DNA from: Micromonospora chokoriensis
GTDB lineage: Bacteria > Actinomycetota > Actinomycetes > Mycobacteriales > Micromonosporaceae
Direction of reading: 5' to 3'
Assembly (NCBI RefSeq): GCF_000718555.1
Contig: NZ_JOAN01000020.1
Span: forward strand, 1-64,000
Length of the DNA: 64,000 nt
The notes below the pieces were generated by a model. That model was not told the DNA's origin. It worked only from the letters and a program-made list of their open reading frames with translations, and searched no databases. How positions within the stretch are numbered: the stretch's first letter is position 1; every line of letters starts with the position of its first letter. The position numbers were made by a program, and so were the translations under genes. This document shows, piece by piece, positions 1 through 8,552 of this stretch.

Positions 1-1
1 T

Positions 2-349
2 TACGACCGGTTGGGTGCGGGGATGACTCCGGCGTGCGCGCAGGCGTGCCCGACCGAGTCGATCCAGTACGGGCCCCTCGACGAGCTGCACGAACGGGCC
101 GCGAAGCGGGTGGCGACGTTGCGGGGGCGGGGAGTTCCCGAGGCGCGGCTGTATGGCCATGACCCGAACGACGGTGTCGGTGGGGACGGGGCGTTCTTCC
201 TGCTCCTCGACGAGCCCGAGGTGTACGGTCTGCCACCGGATCCGGTGGTGACCACCCGGGATCTGCCGGCCATGTGGAAACGCGCCGGCCTCGCCGCCCT
301 GGCGATGACCGCCGCCACGGTGTTCGCGTTCCTGGGCAGGCGGCCATGA
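2..349 (+). CDS. Formate dehydrogenase-type 4Fe-4S iron-sulfur subunit (C-terminal part, cut by window start)
   Basis: The reading frame is open from the first bases, so the gene begins upstream of the window. The visible start has the ferredoxin-like pattern PACAQACPT, with cysteines spaced as in 4Fe-4S electron-transfer subunits of the FdhB/DMSO-reductase family; these carry electrons from a molybdopterin catalytic subunit to a membrane partner. The tail ends in a hydrophobic stretch (LAALAMTAATVFAFL), probably a single membrane anchor as in FdhB-type subunits. The stop codon overlaps the ATG of the NrfD-like gene (ATGA), so the two are translationally coupled. With the formate-family transporter just downstream, formate is the most likely substrate. 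Other substrates of the same complex class are possible because the catalytic subunit lies outside the window. Confidence 0.75.
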   Translation, partial: YDRLGAGMTPACAQACPTESIQYGPLDELHERAAKRVATLRGRGVPEARLYGHDPNDGVGGDGAFFLLLDEPEVYGLPPDPVVTTRDLPAMWKRAGLAALAMTAATVFAFLGRRP

Positions 350-1323
350 CCCGCGGCGGTGAGCAGCTCACCGTGCCGGCGGCCGACTTCACCTCCTACT
401 ACGGCCGGCCGATCCTCAAGGGGCCGGTGTGGAAGCGGGACATCGCCGGTTACCTCTTCACCGGGGGCCTCGCCGCCGGGGGCTCGCTGATCGGCGCGGG
501 GGCCCAACTGACCGGCCGGCCCGGTCTGCGGCAGGTGGGGCGCTGGACAGCACTCGGCGGTGTCACCGCCAGCGCGTACCTGCTGGTGCACGACCTCGGG
601 CAACCCGCCCGGTTCCACCACATGCTCCGGGTCGCCAAGCTGACCTCGCCGATGTCGGTCGGCACCTGGATCCTGACCGCCTTCGGGCCGCTGGCCGGCA
701 TCGCCGCTCTCGCCGAGCTCGCGCCGCGGCTCCCGCAGCACGGTGTGCTGGGCCTCGCCCGCCGGCTGGTGCCACCCGTCGGCAACATCGCCGGCCTGGC
801 CGCCGCAGCCACCGCCCCGGCGCTGGCCACCTACACCGGGGTGCTGCTCGCCGACACCGCCGTACCGTCCTGGCACGACGCGTACCCGTCGTTGCCGTTC
901 GTCTTCGCCGGCAGCGCGCTCGCCGCCGCGTCCGGGGTCGGAATGATCGCGGCGCCCGCCGCGCAGACCGCCCCGCTGCGGCGACTCGCTCTCGCCGCCG
1001 CGACCACCGAAGTGCTCGGCGGTCGCCAGCTGGAGCGGATGGGGCTGACCGGTGAGCCCTACGAGCACGGCCGCAGCGGCCGGCTGGTCCGGGCCGGACG
1101 CGTTCTGCTCGGCGTGGGCACCGTTGCCGCGCTGTTCAGCCGACGCAGCCGGATCATGTCCGCGATCTCCGGCGCCGCTCTCGTGGCCTCGTCGGTAGCC
1201 ACCCGGTTCGGCGTCTTCGAGGCCGGCCTGGTGTCCGCGCGGGATCCGAAATACACGGTCGTGCCGCAACGCGAGCGGCGCGACCGGAGGGAGGGCCGGC
1301 CACCGGCCGAGAAGGGGACGTAG
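346..1323 (+). CDS. nrfD: NrfD/PsrC-family membrane subunit of the formate dehydrogenase-like complex
   Basis: A polytopic membrane protein of 325 residues with about eight hydrophobic segments, typical of NrfD/PsrC subunits that pass electrons between a peripheral Fe-S subunit and the quinone pool without haem. The N-terminus contains TSYYGRPILKGPVWK, followed by the first membrane segment (YLFTGGLAAGG), a common NrfD opening. The start is placed at the ATG that overlaps the previous stop; a longer in-frame start 72 bases upstream would lie inside the Fe-S subunit gene and is less likely. The tail is basic and probably cytoplasmic. It is the second gene of a coupled pair and is followed about 50 bases later by the OFA-family transporter. 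Confidence 0.75.
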   Translation: MTRGGEQLTVPAADFTSYYGRPILKGPVWKRDIAGYLFTGGLAAGGSLIGAGAQLTGRPGLRQVGRWTALGGVTASAYLLVHDLGQPARFHHMLRVAKLTSPMSVGTWILTAFGPLAGIAALAELAPRLPQHGVLGLARRLVPPVGNIAGLAAAATAPALATYTGVLLADTAVPSWHDAYPSLPFVFAGSALAAASGVGMIAAPAAQTAPLRRLALAAATTEVLGGRQLERMGLTGEPYEHGRSGRLVRAGRVLLGVGTVAALFSRRSRIMSAISGAALVASSVATRFGVFEAGLVSARDPKYTVVPQRERRDRREGRPPAEKGT

Positions 1324-1373
1324 CTCGACCAGCAGGCGCCAGCCAATGAGCCGGCAGACGGGGGACTCAGCTC

Positions 1374-2651
1374 ATGGCACACACCGCAACTGATCCGGGA
1401 AGATCCACACCGACGCGTGGCCGATGGGGTCTCGTCGTCGCCGCAGTGCTCGTCCAGCTCGCGCTCGGCGCGGTGTACGCGTGGAGTGTGTTCAACAAGC
1501 CGCTCCAGGACGAGTTCGGCTGGGCCAAGTGGGAGGCGGTGCTGCCGTTCGAGGTGGCGATCGGGACGATCTTCATCGGCAGCCTGATCGGTGGCCGCAT
1601 CCAGGACCGGCGCGGGCCCCGACCGGTCGCGCTCGGTGGCGGCGTGCTCTACGCGGTCGGCAACATGCTGGCCTCGCTCACGTCGTCGAAGGATGATCTC
1701 TGGTTGCTCGTGCTCACCTACGGCGTGCTCGGGGGCATCGGCCTGGGCGCCGCGTACATCACCCCGATCGCCATGCTCGCCAAGTGGTTCCCGGACCGAC
1801 GCGGCCTGATCACCGGCATCGCGGTCGCCGGCTTCGGTTTCGGCGCCGTGATCGTCGCTCCGGTGGCGAAACGGCTGCTCAACGGTACGGACGACCCCAC
1901 CCACGTGTTCTTCCCGCTGGGCGTCGCGTACCTGATCGCGATCCTGCTCGGGGCGTCCTTCTTCCGGAACCCGCCGACGGGCTACCAGGTGCCGGGGTTC
2001 ACCCCGAAGACCACCGGTCGGGCCCTCGCGGGCACCCGGGTCTACACCCTGCGCGAGGCGCTGCGTACCCGGCAGTGGTACATGCTCACCGGCATCCTCG
2101 CGCTCAACGTCGCCTGCGGCATCGCGCTGATCTCCCAGGCGTCGGACGCCACCCAGGTCATCACCGGGGCGAGCGCGGCCACCGCCGCCACCCTGGTCGG
2201 CGTCCTCGGTCTGTTCAACGGCGCCGGGCGGGTGGCGTGGGCGTGGTTGTCCGACCGTACCGGCCGGATGCCGGCGTTCATCGGGATGCTGTTGTTGCAG
2301 GCGATCTGCTTCTTCATCCTGCCGCACGCGGCGTCGCTCGCGCTCTTCGCGGTCCTCGCCGCGCTGGTCTATCTCGCCTACGGCGGTGGCTTCGGCACGA
2401 TGCCGGCCACCGCCGCCGACTACTTTGGCACCCCGAACGGCGGTGCCATCTACGGGGCGATGATCGTGGCCTGGAGTCTCGGGGGAGTGGTCGGCCCGCT
2501 GGTCACGTCGCTGCTCTACGAGGCGAGCGGCAAGAGCTACACGCTGCCGTTCACGGTCATCGCGATCGTCGCCCTGGTCGCCCTGGTGCTGCCGCCGATC
2601 ACCCGGATGCCGTCCGAGCCGGGACGGCCCCAGGCGCGCGGCGGCCGCTGA
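1374..2651 (+). CDS. MFS transporter, oxalate/formate antiporter (OFA) family
   Basis: A 425-residue, twelve-segment major facilitator. The opening segment includes LALGAVYAWSVFNKPLQDEF, the signature region of the OFA family (OxlT-like). The loop after segment 2 contains GGRIQDRRGPRP, the usual MFS acidic/basic motif. OFA members exchange oxalate and formate or move related monocarboxylates. Position directly after the formate dehydrogenase subunits supports formate or oxalate handling, although many actinobacterial OFA proteins have no tested substrate. A purine-rich stretch (gggggac) lies just before the ATG. A strong hairpin follows the stop. Confidence 0.75.
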   Translation: MAHTATDPGRSTPTRGRWGLVVAAVLVQLALGAVYAWSVFNKPLQDEFGWAKWEAVLPFEVAIGTIFIGSLIGGRIQDRRGPRPVALGGGVLYAVGNMLASLTSSKDDLWLLVLTYGVLGGIGLGAAYITPIAMLAKWFPDRRGLITGIAVAGFGFGAVIVAPVAKRLLNGTDDPTHVFFPLGVAYLIAILLGASFFRNPPTGYQVPGFTPKTTGRALAGTRVYTLREALRTRQWYMLTGILALNVACGIALISQASDATQVITGASAATAATLVGVLGLFNGAGRVAWAWLSDRTGRMPAFIGMLLLQAICFFILPHAASLALFAVLAALVYLAYGGGFGTMPATAADYFGTPNGGAIYGAMIVAWSLGGVVGPLVTSLLYEASGKSYTLPFTVIAIVALVALVLPPITRMPSEPGRPQARGGR

Positions 2652-2656
2652 ACGGC

Positions 2657-2691
2657 GTGGGGTGCGTGCCGTAGTTCGGCACGCACCCCAC
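2657..2691. terminator. Bidirectional hairpin terminator
   Basis: A perfect 15-base-pair stem (arms 2657-2671 and 2677-2691) with a 5-base loop sits between two convergent genes, the OFA transporter and the VOC protein. There is no T-run, as is usual in high-GC actinomycetes. It probably serves both genes. Confidence 0.75.
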
Positions 2692-2707
2692 ACTGCCCAA
2701 GGGCTCA

Positions 2708-3211
2708 CTAGTTGCGGGCGAAGCCACCCTTCGGCGCGATGATTTCGAGGTTCGTCCCGTCCGGGTCGTTGAAGTAGGCGACCTCGGTGCCGACGGCGTC
2801 CGGCGGGTTCACCTCGCCGGACGCGAAGGTGTATGGCTGCCCGAGGAAGTCGAACCCGGCCTCGCTCATCCGGTCGAAGACCGAGCGCACGTCGTCGACC
2901 TGGAAGCAGAGGTGCATCGAGCCGGGCCGGTTGGCGGCCACCTGGGCGGCGTCCCCGACCGGCTCCTGGAACTGGATCAGGTCGATACCGAGGTTGTCGA
3001 GGTTGAACGTCGCGTACCGCAGCTTCGTCGTCGGCAGCCCCTGGGACTGGGCGAACCCAGCGCCGTGCATGCTCTCGTCCCGTACGACCGGCTCTGCGCC
3101 GAGGAGGGCCTGGTAGAACTCGACCGAGCGGTCGAGGTCACTCACCGCGATCCCGACGTGCGCGGCCGTCTTGAGGCCGATGGACACCGTCGAGGGGTTG
3201 GGCACTGCCAT
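2708..3211 (-). CDS. VOC (glyoxalase/dioxygenase) superfamily protein
   Basis: A protein of about 167 residues with the paired beta-alpha-beta-beta-beta modules of the vicinal-oxygen-chelate fold. It opens with HVGIAVSDLDRSVEFYQALLG and ends with YFNDPDGTNLEIIAP, the usual second-half signature. The second half-site residues HLCFQVDDV and the terminal Glu in LEII fit metal binding, as in methylmalonyl-CoA epimerase and glyoxalase I relatives. The actual reaction cannot be told from sequence alone. The start is the second in-frame ATG, because AAGGAG lies 7 bases upstream of it; the six-residue longer form has no such site. It stands alone, converging with the transporter. Confidence 0.7.
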   Translation of the reverse strand: MAVPNPSTVSIGLKTAAHVGIAVSDLDRSVEFYQALLGAEPVVRDESMHGAGFAQSQGLPTTKLRYATFNLDNLGIDLIQFQEPVGDAAQVAANRPGSMHLCFQVDDVRSVFDRMSEAGFDFLGQPYTFASGEVNPPDAVGTEVAYFNDPDGTNLEIIAPKGGFARN

Positions 3212-3303
3212 TTGGGCTCTCCTTACCAACGTTCCGTGTTGCGGGTAGTGCTGCTGATCTTCATCTCCTACCCCGGGTGAGTCAGGCTCATGCCACCTCG
3301 TTG

Positions 3304-3876
3304 TCAGGTCCGTTCGACCCGCGCCTGCTGGTGATCGGTCAGCCGCAGCCCCACCCCGCGAACGACATCGATGGTCGCTCCGGTGCCGATGTCGTGCAGC
3401 TTGCGGCGCAGCCGTTTGACCAGCGACTGCACATCCGCCTTGCGTTCGCGTCCCTCGTCACCCCAGACCGACCGGTGCAGCTCGGCGTAGCTCCAGACCC
3501 GGGCCGGCTCGGTGACCAGGCAGGTCAGCAGATCGTGTTCCAGGCGGGTGAGGTCGACCTCCCGGTGCCCGCAGCGGGCGCTGGAACGCGCCGAGTCGAT
3601 CACCAGGGCGGCGACCGGCGCGGGTGCGGGCGGGGCGGCGGCCTGCTGCGGAGCGGCGATCAGTCGTCGTAGCTCGTCGAGGTCGGCCACCAGCAGCAGC
3701 GGTGCGATGCCATCCAGGCGCTCGGCGAGCCGGATGCGCTCGGCCGGCGACGAGGTCACCGCGATCAGCAGTGGGAACGGCTCGTCGGCCGGATCACCCC
3801 TGTTCAACGTCGCCTCGTCGTCCTCGGCCACCGCACCGCCCGGGATCGATGGGCATCCCTGCCCAGCTCTCGTCAT
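3304..3876 (-). CDS. Orphan OmpR-type winged-helix regulator with a non-receiver N-terminal domain (copy 1)
   Basis: The C-terminal about 95 residues form an OmpR/PhoB trans_reg_C winged helix: the REVDLTRLEHDLLTCLV strand/helix, VWSYAELHRSVWG, VQSLVKRLRRKL and the wing VVRGVGLRLTD. The N-terminal 70 residues (LLIAVTSSPAERIRLAERLDG) look like one alpha/beta unit but lack the acidic pocket and phospho-acceptor Asp of a receiver domain. An Ala/Pro-rich linker joins the two. A second protein of the same architecture lies on the far side of the large protease gene (8553-9059). The ATG at 3876 has AGG four bases upstream; a TTG seven codons earlier has no ribosome site. It is divergent from the protease, so the shared intergenic space may hold its target site. 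DNA-binding role is confident, signal unknown. Confidence 0.7.
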   Translation of the reverse strand: MTRAGQGCPSIPGGAVAEDDEATLNRGDPADEPFPLLIAVTSSPAERIRLAERLDGIAPLLLVADLDELRRLIAAPQQAAAPPAPAPVAALVIDSARSSARCGHREVDLTRLEHDLLTCLVTEPARVWSYAELHRSVWGDEGRERKADVQSLVKRLRRKLHDIGTGATIDVVRGVGLRLTDHQQARVERT

Positions 3877-3929
3877 GGTCCTGACAATGATTGGCAAGCA
3901 TGCCGCGAGCCATGGCGACTCTTAGCGAC

Positions 3930-3977
3930 AACTTGCTCACGGCAAGTTCTTGATCGTCCGTTCTTCTCGATCATAGT
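3930..3977 (+). promoter_or_regulatory. Candidate protease promoter with an upstream inverted repeat
   Basis: An inverted repeat AACTTGC-N5-GCAAGTT (3930-3948) ends immediately before a sigma-70-like pair: -35 TTGATC (3950-3955), 16-base spacer, -10 CATAGT (3972-3977). The position just upstream of -35 is typical for an activator or OmpR-family site. It lies between the divergent winged-helix regulator and the subtilase gene, about 95 bases before the subtilase start. Confidence 0.4.
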
Positions 3978-4071
3978 GTCCACTCGGGCAACCGGCGTGA
4001 CCCGCGCGGTGACATGGGGAGATCCACCATGGCCTATTCCACCCTGGGTCGTTCTGAGGGAGGCAGCACCA

Positions 4072-7000
4072 ATGTCCAGACGTCCACAATGGCGGCGCGC
4101 AGCCAGATCACTGGTGAGCGCCGGGGCGGCGACGATCCTCGCCGCGACATGCTTGGCCACCATCGGCTCGGGCGCGCAGGCCGCGCCGGGCGGTGCGAGC
4201 GCGTCGACCGGAGACAAGATCCGACCGGAGCTCACCAAGCAGTTCCAGGCCAAGAGTGAAGGGGACTTCTGGATCCGGTTCAAGGACCGGGCGGACCTGA
4301 GCAAGGCCAGTGCCATCAAGGACTGGTCGAAGCGGGGAACGGCGGTGGCGGACGCTCTGCGCAAGACCGCTGCGGCGAGCCAGGGCAAGATCCGGGCCGA
4401 CCTGAACAGCTCGGGCGCGAAGTACCAGACCTTCTGGGCGACCAACGCCATCCGGGTGAGCAGCGGCTCGCTGGCGATGGCGCAGAAGTACGCCGGGCAC
4501 TCGGAGGTAGAGGGCCTCTACGCCCCGGTTGCCTACGAGGTGCCCAAGACCACCACGGGTACCGACGAGAAGACCGTGAACGCCCTCGAGTGGGGCATCA
4601 CCAACATCAACGCCGACGACGTCTGGTCTCAGTACAACGTCAAGGGCGAGGGCATCACCATCGCGAACATCGACAGCGGGGTGCAGTTCGACCACCCGGC
4701 GCTGGTGAACTCCTACCGTGGCAACAAGGGCGACGGCACGTTCGACCACAACTACAACTGGTTCGACGCCGCTGAAGCCTGTGCGGCCGCCCCCTGTGAC
4801 AACAACGGCCACGGTACGCACACGATGGGCACCATGGCCGGCTCCGACGACGGCGCGAACCAGATCGGTGTCGCCCCCGGGGTCAAGTGGATCGCGGCGA
4901 ACGGTTGCTGCCCCAGCGACGCCGCTCTGATCCAATCCGGTCAGTGGATGCTCGAGCCGGTGGACCTCATGGGCCAGCACCCGGACGCGAGCAAGCGACC
5001 GAACATCATCAACAACTCGTGGGGCACCATCAACCCGTCCACCACGCCGTTCATGGAGGACATCACGCTGGCGTGGACCGCCTCCGGGATCTTCGGCGTC
5101 TGGTCCAACGGCAACAGCGGCCCGTCCTGCCAGAGCAGTGGCTCGCCGGGCAGCCTCGTCAGCAACTACTCGGCTGGCGCGTACGACATCAACAACAACG
5201 TCGCCGACTTCTCCGGCCGTGGCGTCGGCCAGAACGGCGAGATCAAGCCCAACATCTCGGCACCGGGCGTGAACGTCCGGTCGAGCTACCCAAACAGCAC
5301 CTACCGCAGCATCAGCGGGACCTCGATGGCCGCACCGCACCTCGCGGGTGCGATCGCGCTGCTGTACTCCGCAGCTCCGTCGCTCATCGGTGACGTCGAA
5401 GGGACCCGCGCGCTGCTCAACGGCACGGCTGTCGACAAGGCCGACGACCAGTGTGGTGGCACCGCCGCCGACAACAACGTCTACGGCGAAGGTCTGTTGG
5501 ACGCCCTCGCCCTGCTCAACACCGCCCCGACCGGCGAAACCGGCACCCTGGCCGGCACGGTCACCGACGCGGCCTCCGGCGCCCCGATCGCCGGCGCGAC
5601 CGTGACGCTCACCGGCCCGGCCGGGCGTGAGCTGACCGCCGGCGCCGACGGCAAGTTCTCGAACCCGCTCCCCGCCGGCGACTACCAGGTCACCGTCTCG
5701 GCGTTCGGTTACGGCAGCACCACCAAGCCGGCAACTGTCAACAAGAACGCGACCACGACGCTCAACGTCGCCCTCGCGGCGGTGCCGACCGTCAACGTCA
5801 GCGGAGCGGTCACCGACGGCTCCGGTCACGGCTGGCCGTTGTACGCGAAGGTGAGCGTGACGGACCGGTCCGGCGTCTACGACTACACCACCCCGTCGAA
5901 CGGCCGCTACAGCCTCAAGCTGCCGGTCGGGCAGACGTACACCCTGACCTACGAGTCGCAGTACCCCGGCTACGAGACCGTCACCAAGCAGGTCGTGGTC
6001 GGTTCGGGCAACGTCACCGCCAACGTCGCCGTACCGGTAAAGTTCAACTCCTGCAAGACCGCGCCCGGTTACACGACCGGCTCCGACGGTGCGTACGAGA
6101 CGTTCGACGGCACGACCACGCCGGCCGGCTGGACGGTCGTGGACAACGCGGGCAGCGGTCAGGTCTGGAAGTTCACCGACGAGGCCCTCCGGGGCAACCT
6201 GACCGGCGGCAGCGGTAACTTCGCGATCATCGACAGCGACGCCTACGGGCCGGGTGCCAGCCAGGACACCTCCCTGGTCAGCCCGGTGGTCAACTTGACC
6301 AACGTCGCGACTCCGGTCATCCGGTTCAACCAGGACTTCAACCAGCTCAACGACGACATCGCCGATGTCGACCTGAGCATCGACGGTGGTGCCACCTGGG
6401 CCAACGTGCTCCGGCAGGAGACGGACGTCGCGGGACCGAGGGTGACCGAGATCGCGATCCCGCAGGCGGCCGGTAAGGCGCAGGTGCAGGTCCGCTTCCA
6501 CTACTACGACGCCTCGTACGAGTGGTGGTGGGAGGTCGACAACGTCCTGATCGGCAGCCAGGTCACCTGCGTGCCGCTCGACGGTGGTCTGGTCGTCGGT
6601 CACGTCCGTGACAAGAACGACGACAGCTACGTCAACAGCGTGACCGTCACCAGCAAGGACCGTCCCGCCGAGAAGGCCGTCAGCGCGGCGACCCCGGACG
6701 ACCCCGGGCTGGCCGACGGCTTCTACTGGATGTACTCGTCGCTGACCGGCGAGCACCCGTTCACCGCCACCGCCGTCAACTACGTCAGCCAGACCAAGAC
6801 GGTCGACGTCGAGGCCGACTGGACGACCGCGGCGAACTTCCAGCTCGCGGCTGGTCGACTGGCGGTGACGCCGACGCAGCTGAGCGCGACGCTCCAGATG
6901 CCCAACGGCAAGACCAGCAAGACGTTCACGGTGACCAACACCGGCGGCGCGCCGGTCGAGGTGAAGTTCGGTGAGCGGGACAACGGGTTCGAACTCCTCC

Positions 7001-8481
7001 GGGCGGACGGGTCCAAGGTCACCAAGCAGCAGATTCTCGGTGCCAGCGGTGCGCCGGAGCAGCGGCTCGCTGTTCCGACGTCGTTCGGCGCGAAGTCGTC
7101 CGGCAAGGAGGCCAAGGCCGCCGCGGCTGCGGTCGGCCCGCAGGAGGCGCCGTGGACCGACATCGCCAACTACCCGGCCAAGATCATGGACAACCGGGTG
7201 GTGAGCCTGGACGGCAGGGTGTACTCGATCGGTGGTGGTGACGGAGAGTCTTCCACCGCCAAGAACTACGCCTACGACCCGGCCGCGCAGACCTGGACGG
7301 CGATCGCGGACCTGCCCAGCGCCCGTAACGCCATGACGGTGGGCGTCCTGGGCGGGAAGATCGTCGCCACCGGTGGCTGGGCCGCCGAGGGCCCGGACTC
7401 CGCCACCTGGTCGTACGACCCGGCGGCCAACGCCTGGACCGAGGTGGCCGACAACCCGGCGCCGCGGTCCGCGGCCGGTCAGGCCGTGGTCGGCGGCAAG
7501 CTGTACGCGATCGGTGGCTGCACCACCTCGAGCTGCCTGCCGATGTCGAACAGCGTGGTCCGGTACGACCCGGCCGCCGACAAGTGGGAGACGATGGCCA
7601 ACTACCCGAAGTCGGTGGCCTTCGCCTCCTGCGGCGGGATCGACGGCATCATCTACTGCACCGGCGGCAACGACGGATCCGTCCCGCAGAAGGCCAGCTA
7701 CGCGTTCGACCCGGATGCCAACACCTGGACCGCCGTCGCCGACGCGCCGTCTGACAACTGGGCCAGCTCGTACGCGGTGGCCGGCGGCAAGCTCCTCGTC
7801 GTCGGTGGTTCGCAGGGTGGGGCCATCAGCAACGCCGGCTTCGCCTTCGACCCGGCCGCCGGATCGTGGTCCAACCTGCCGAACGCCAACACTGCGAAGT
7901 ACCGCGGTGGCGCGGCGTGCGGTTTCTACAAGATCGGCGGCGCGGCCGGCAGCTTCAACTCGGGGGTCGACAGCGAGGTGCTCCCCGGCCTCGAAGGGTG
8001 CGCTGAGGCGGCGGCCGAGGTCAGCTGGATGACCATCGACAAGTCCGCCGTGACTCTCGCGCCGGGCGCGAAGGTCACGGTCACCGTCGGCATCTCGGCG
8101 AACGTGGACCAGCCGGGCACCTACTCCGGCGGCGTCGGGATCTCGGAGAACACGCCGTACTCGGTGGCGCCGGTCGCGGTGACCATGACCGCGAACCCCC
8201 CGAAGACGTGGGGCAAGCTCATGGGTACGGTCACCGGCACCAGTTGCCAGGGTGCGACCAACCCGCTCACCGGCGCGGTCGTCCAGGTCGACTCGTGGGC
8301 GTCGTCGTACACCTTCGCGACCGACGCCCAGGGCAAGTACGCCTACTGGGTGGACCGCCGCAACAACCCGCTCACGATGATCGTCGCCAAGGACGGCTGG
8401 AAGCCGCAGACCCGTCAGACGAGGATCGACACCACCACTCCCACGGTGGAGAACTTCGGGTTGGCGCCCATCCGGTGCTGA
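4072..8481 (+). CDS. Secreted bacillopeptidase F-like S8 serine protease with Kelch repeats
   Basis: A 1,469-residue multidomain exoprotease. The order is: signal peptide (to about residue 40, ending GSGAQAAPG), inhibitory propeptide, and subtilisin catalytic domain with Asp201 (IANIDSGV), His247 (GHGTHTMG), oxyanion Asn348 (SNGNSGP) and Ser418 (GTSMAAPH). Two carboxypeptidase-regulatory-like beta domains follow (about 490-573 and 577-653), then a choice-of-anchor-J/MAM-like domain (about 674-833), a Kelch beta-propeller (about 1043-1287, repeated YDPAAxxWTxxA and GGK units) and a C-terminal Ig/CarboxypepD-like domain. The catalytic part resembles bacillopeptidase F; a Kelch propeller appended to it is unusual. 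The start at 4072 follows GAGGGAGG at proper spacing; the longer frame lacks one. Flanked by two sibling regulators on the other strand; a strong hairpin ends the transcript. Confidence 0.85.
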   Translation: MSRRPQWRRAARSLVSAGAATILAATCLATIGSGAQAAPGGASASTGDKIRPELTKQFQAKSEGDFWIRFKDRADLSKASAIKDWSKRGTAVADALRKTAAASQGKIRADLNSSGAKYQTFWATNAIRVSSGSLAMAQKYAGHSEVEGLYAPVAYEVPKTTTGTDEKTVNALEWGITNINADDVWSQYNVKGEGITIANIDSGVQFDHPALVNSYRGNKGDGTFDHNYNWFDAAEACAAAPCDNNGHGTHTMGTMAGSDDGANQIGVAPGVKWIAANGCCPSDAALIQSGQWMLEPVDLMGQHPDASKRPNIINNSWGTINPSTTPFMEDITLAWTASGIFGVWSNGNSGPSCQSSGSPGSLVSNYSAGAYDINNNVADFSGRGVGQNGEIKPNISAPGVNVRSSYPNSTYRSISGTSMAAPHLAGAIALLYSAAPSLIGDVEGTRALLNGTAVDKADDQCGGTAADNNVYGEGLLDALALLNTAPTGETGTLAGTVTDAASGAPIAGATVTLTGPAGRELTAGADGKFSNPLPAGDYQVTVSAFGYGSTTKPATVNKNATTTLNVALAAVPTVNVSGAVTDGSGHGWPLYAKVSVTDRSGVYDYTTPSNGRYSLKLPVGQTYTLTYESQYPGYETVTKQVVVGSGNVTANVAVPVKFNSCKTAPGYTTGSDGAYETFDGTTTPAGWTVVDNAGSGQVWKFTDEALRGNLTGGSGNFAIIDSDAYGPGASQDTSLVSPVVNLTNVATPVIRFNQDFNQLNDDIADVDLSIDGGATWANVLRQETDVAGPRVTEIAIPQAAGKAQVQVRFHYYDASYEWWWEVDNVLIGSQVTCVPLDGGLVVGHVRDKNDDSYVNSVTVTSKDRPAEKAVSAATPDDPGLADGFYWMYSSLTGEHPFTATAVNYVSQTKTVDVEADWTTAANFQLAAGRLAVTPTQLSATLQMPNGKTSKTFTVTNTGGAPVEVKFGERDNGFELLRADGSKVTKQQILGASGAPEQRLAVPTSFGAKSSGKEAKAAAAAVGPQEAPWTDIANYPAKIMDNRVVSLDGRVYSIGGGDGESSTAKNYAYDPAAQTWTAIADLPSARNAMTVGVLGGKIVATGGWAAEGPDSATWSYDPAANAWTEVADNPAPRSAAGQAVVGGKLYAIGGCTTSSCLPMSNSVVRYDPAADKWETMANYPKSVAFASCGGIDGIIYCTGGNDGSVPQKASYAFDPDANTWTAVADAPSDNWASSYAVAGGKLLVVGGSQGGAISNAGFAFDPAAGSWSNLPNANTAKYRGGAACGFYKIGGAAGSFNSGVDSEVLPGLEGCAEAAAEVSWMTIDKSAVTLAPGAKVTVTVGISANVDQPGTYSGGVGISENTPYSVAPVAVTMTANPPKTWGKLMGTVTGTSCQGATNPLTGAVVQVDSWASSYTFATDAQGKYAYWVDRRNNPLTMIVAKDGWKPQTRQTRIDTTTPTVENFGLAPIRC

Positions 8482-8502
8482 CGCCTGAGCGGTAGCTACA
8501 CA

Positions 8503-8539
8503 GTCCGGCCCGCCTGGTCTCAGACCAGGCGGGCCGGAC
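8503..8539. terminator. Very strong bidirectional hairpin
   Basis: A perfect 17-base-pair stem (arms 8503-8519 and 8523-8539) with a 3-base loop lies between the convergent protease and second winged-helix genes. It is GC-rich with no T-run and probably terminates both. Confidence 0.8.
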
Positions 8540-8552
8540 CCTGTTCGGCTCG

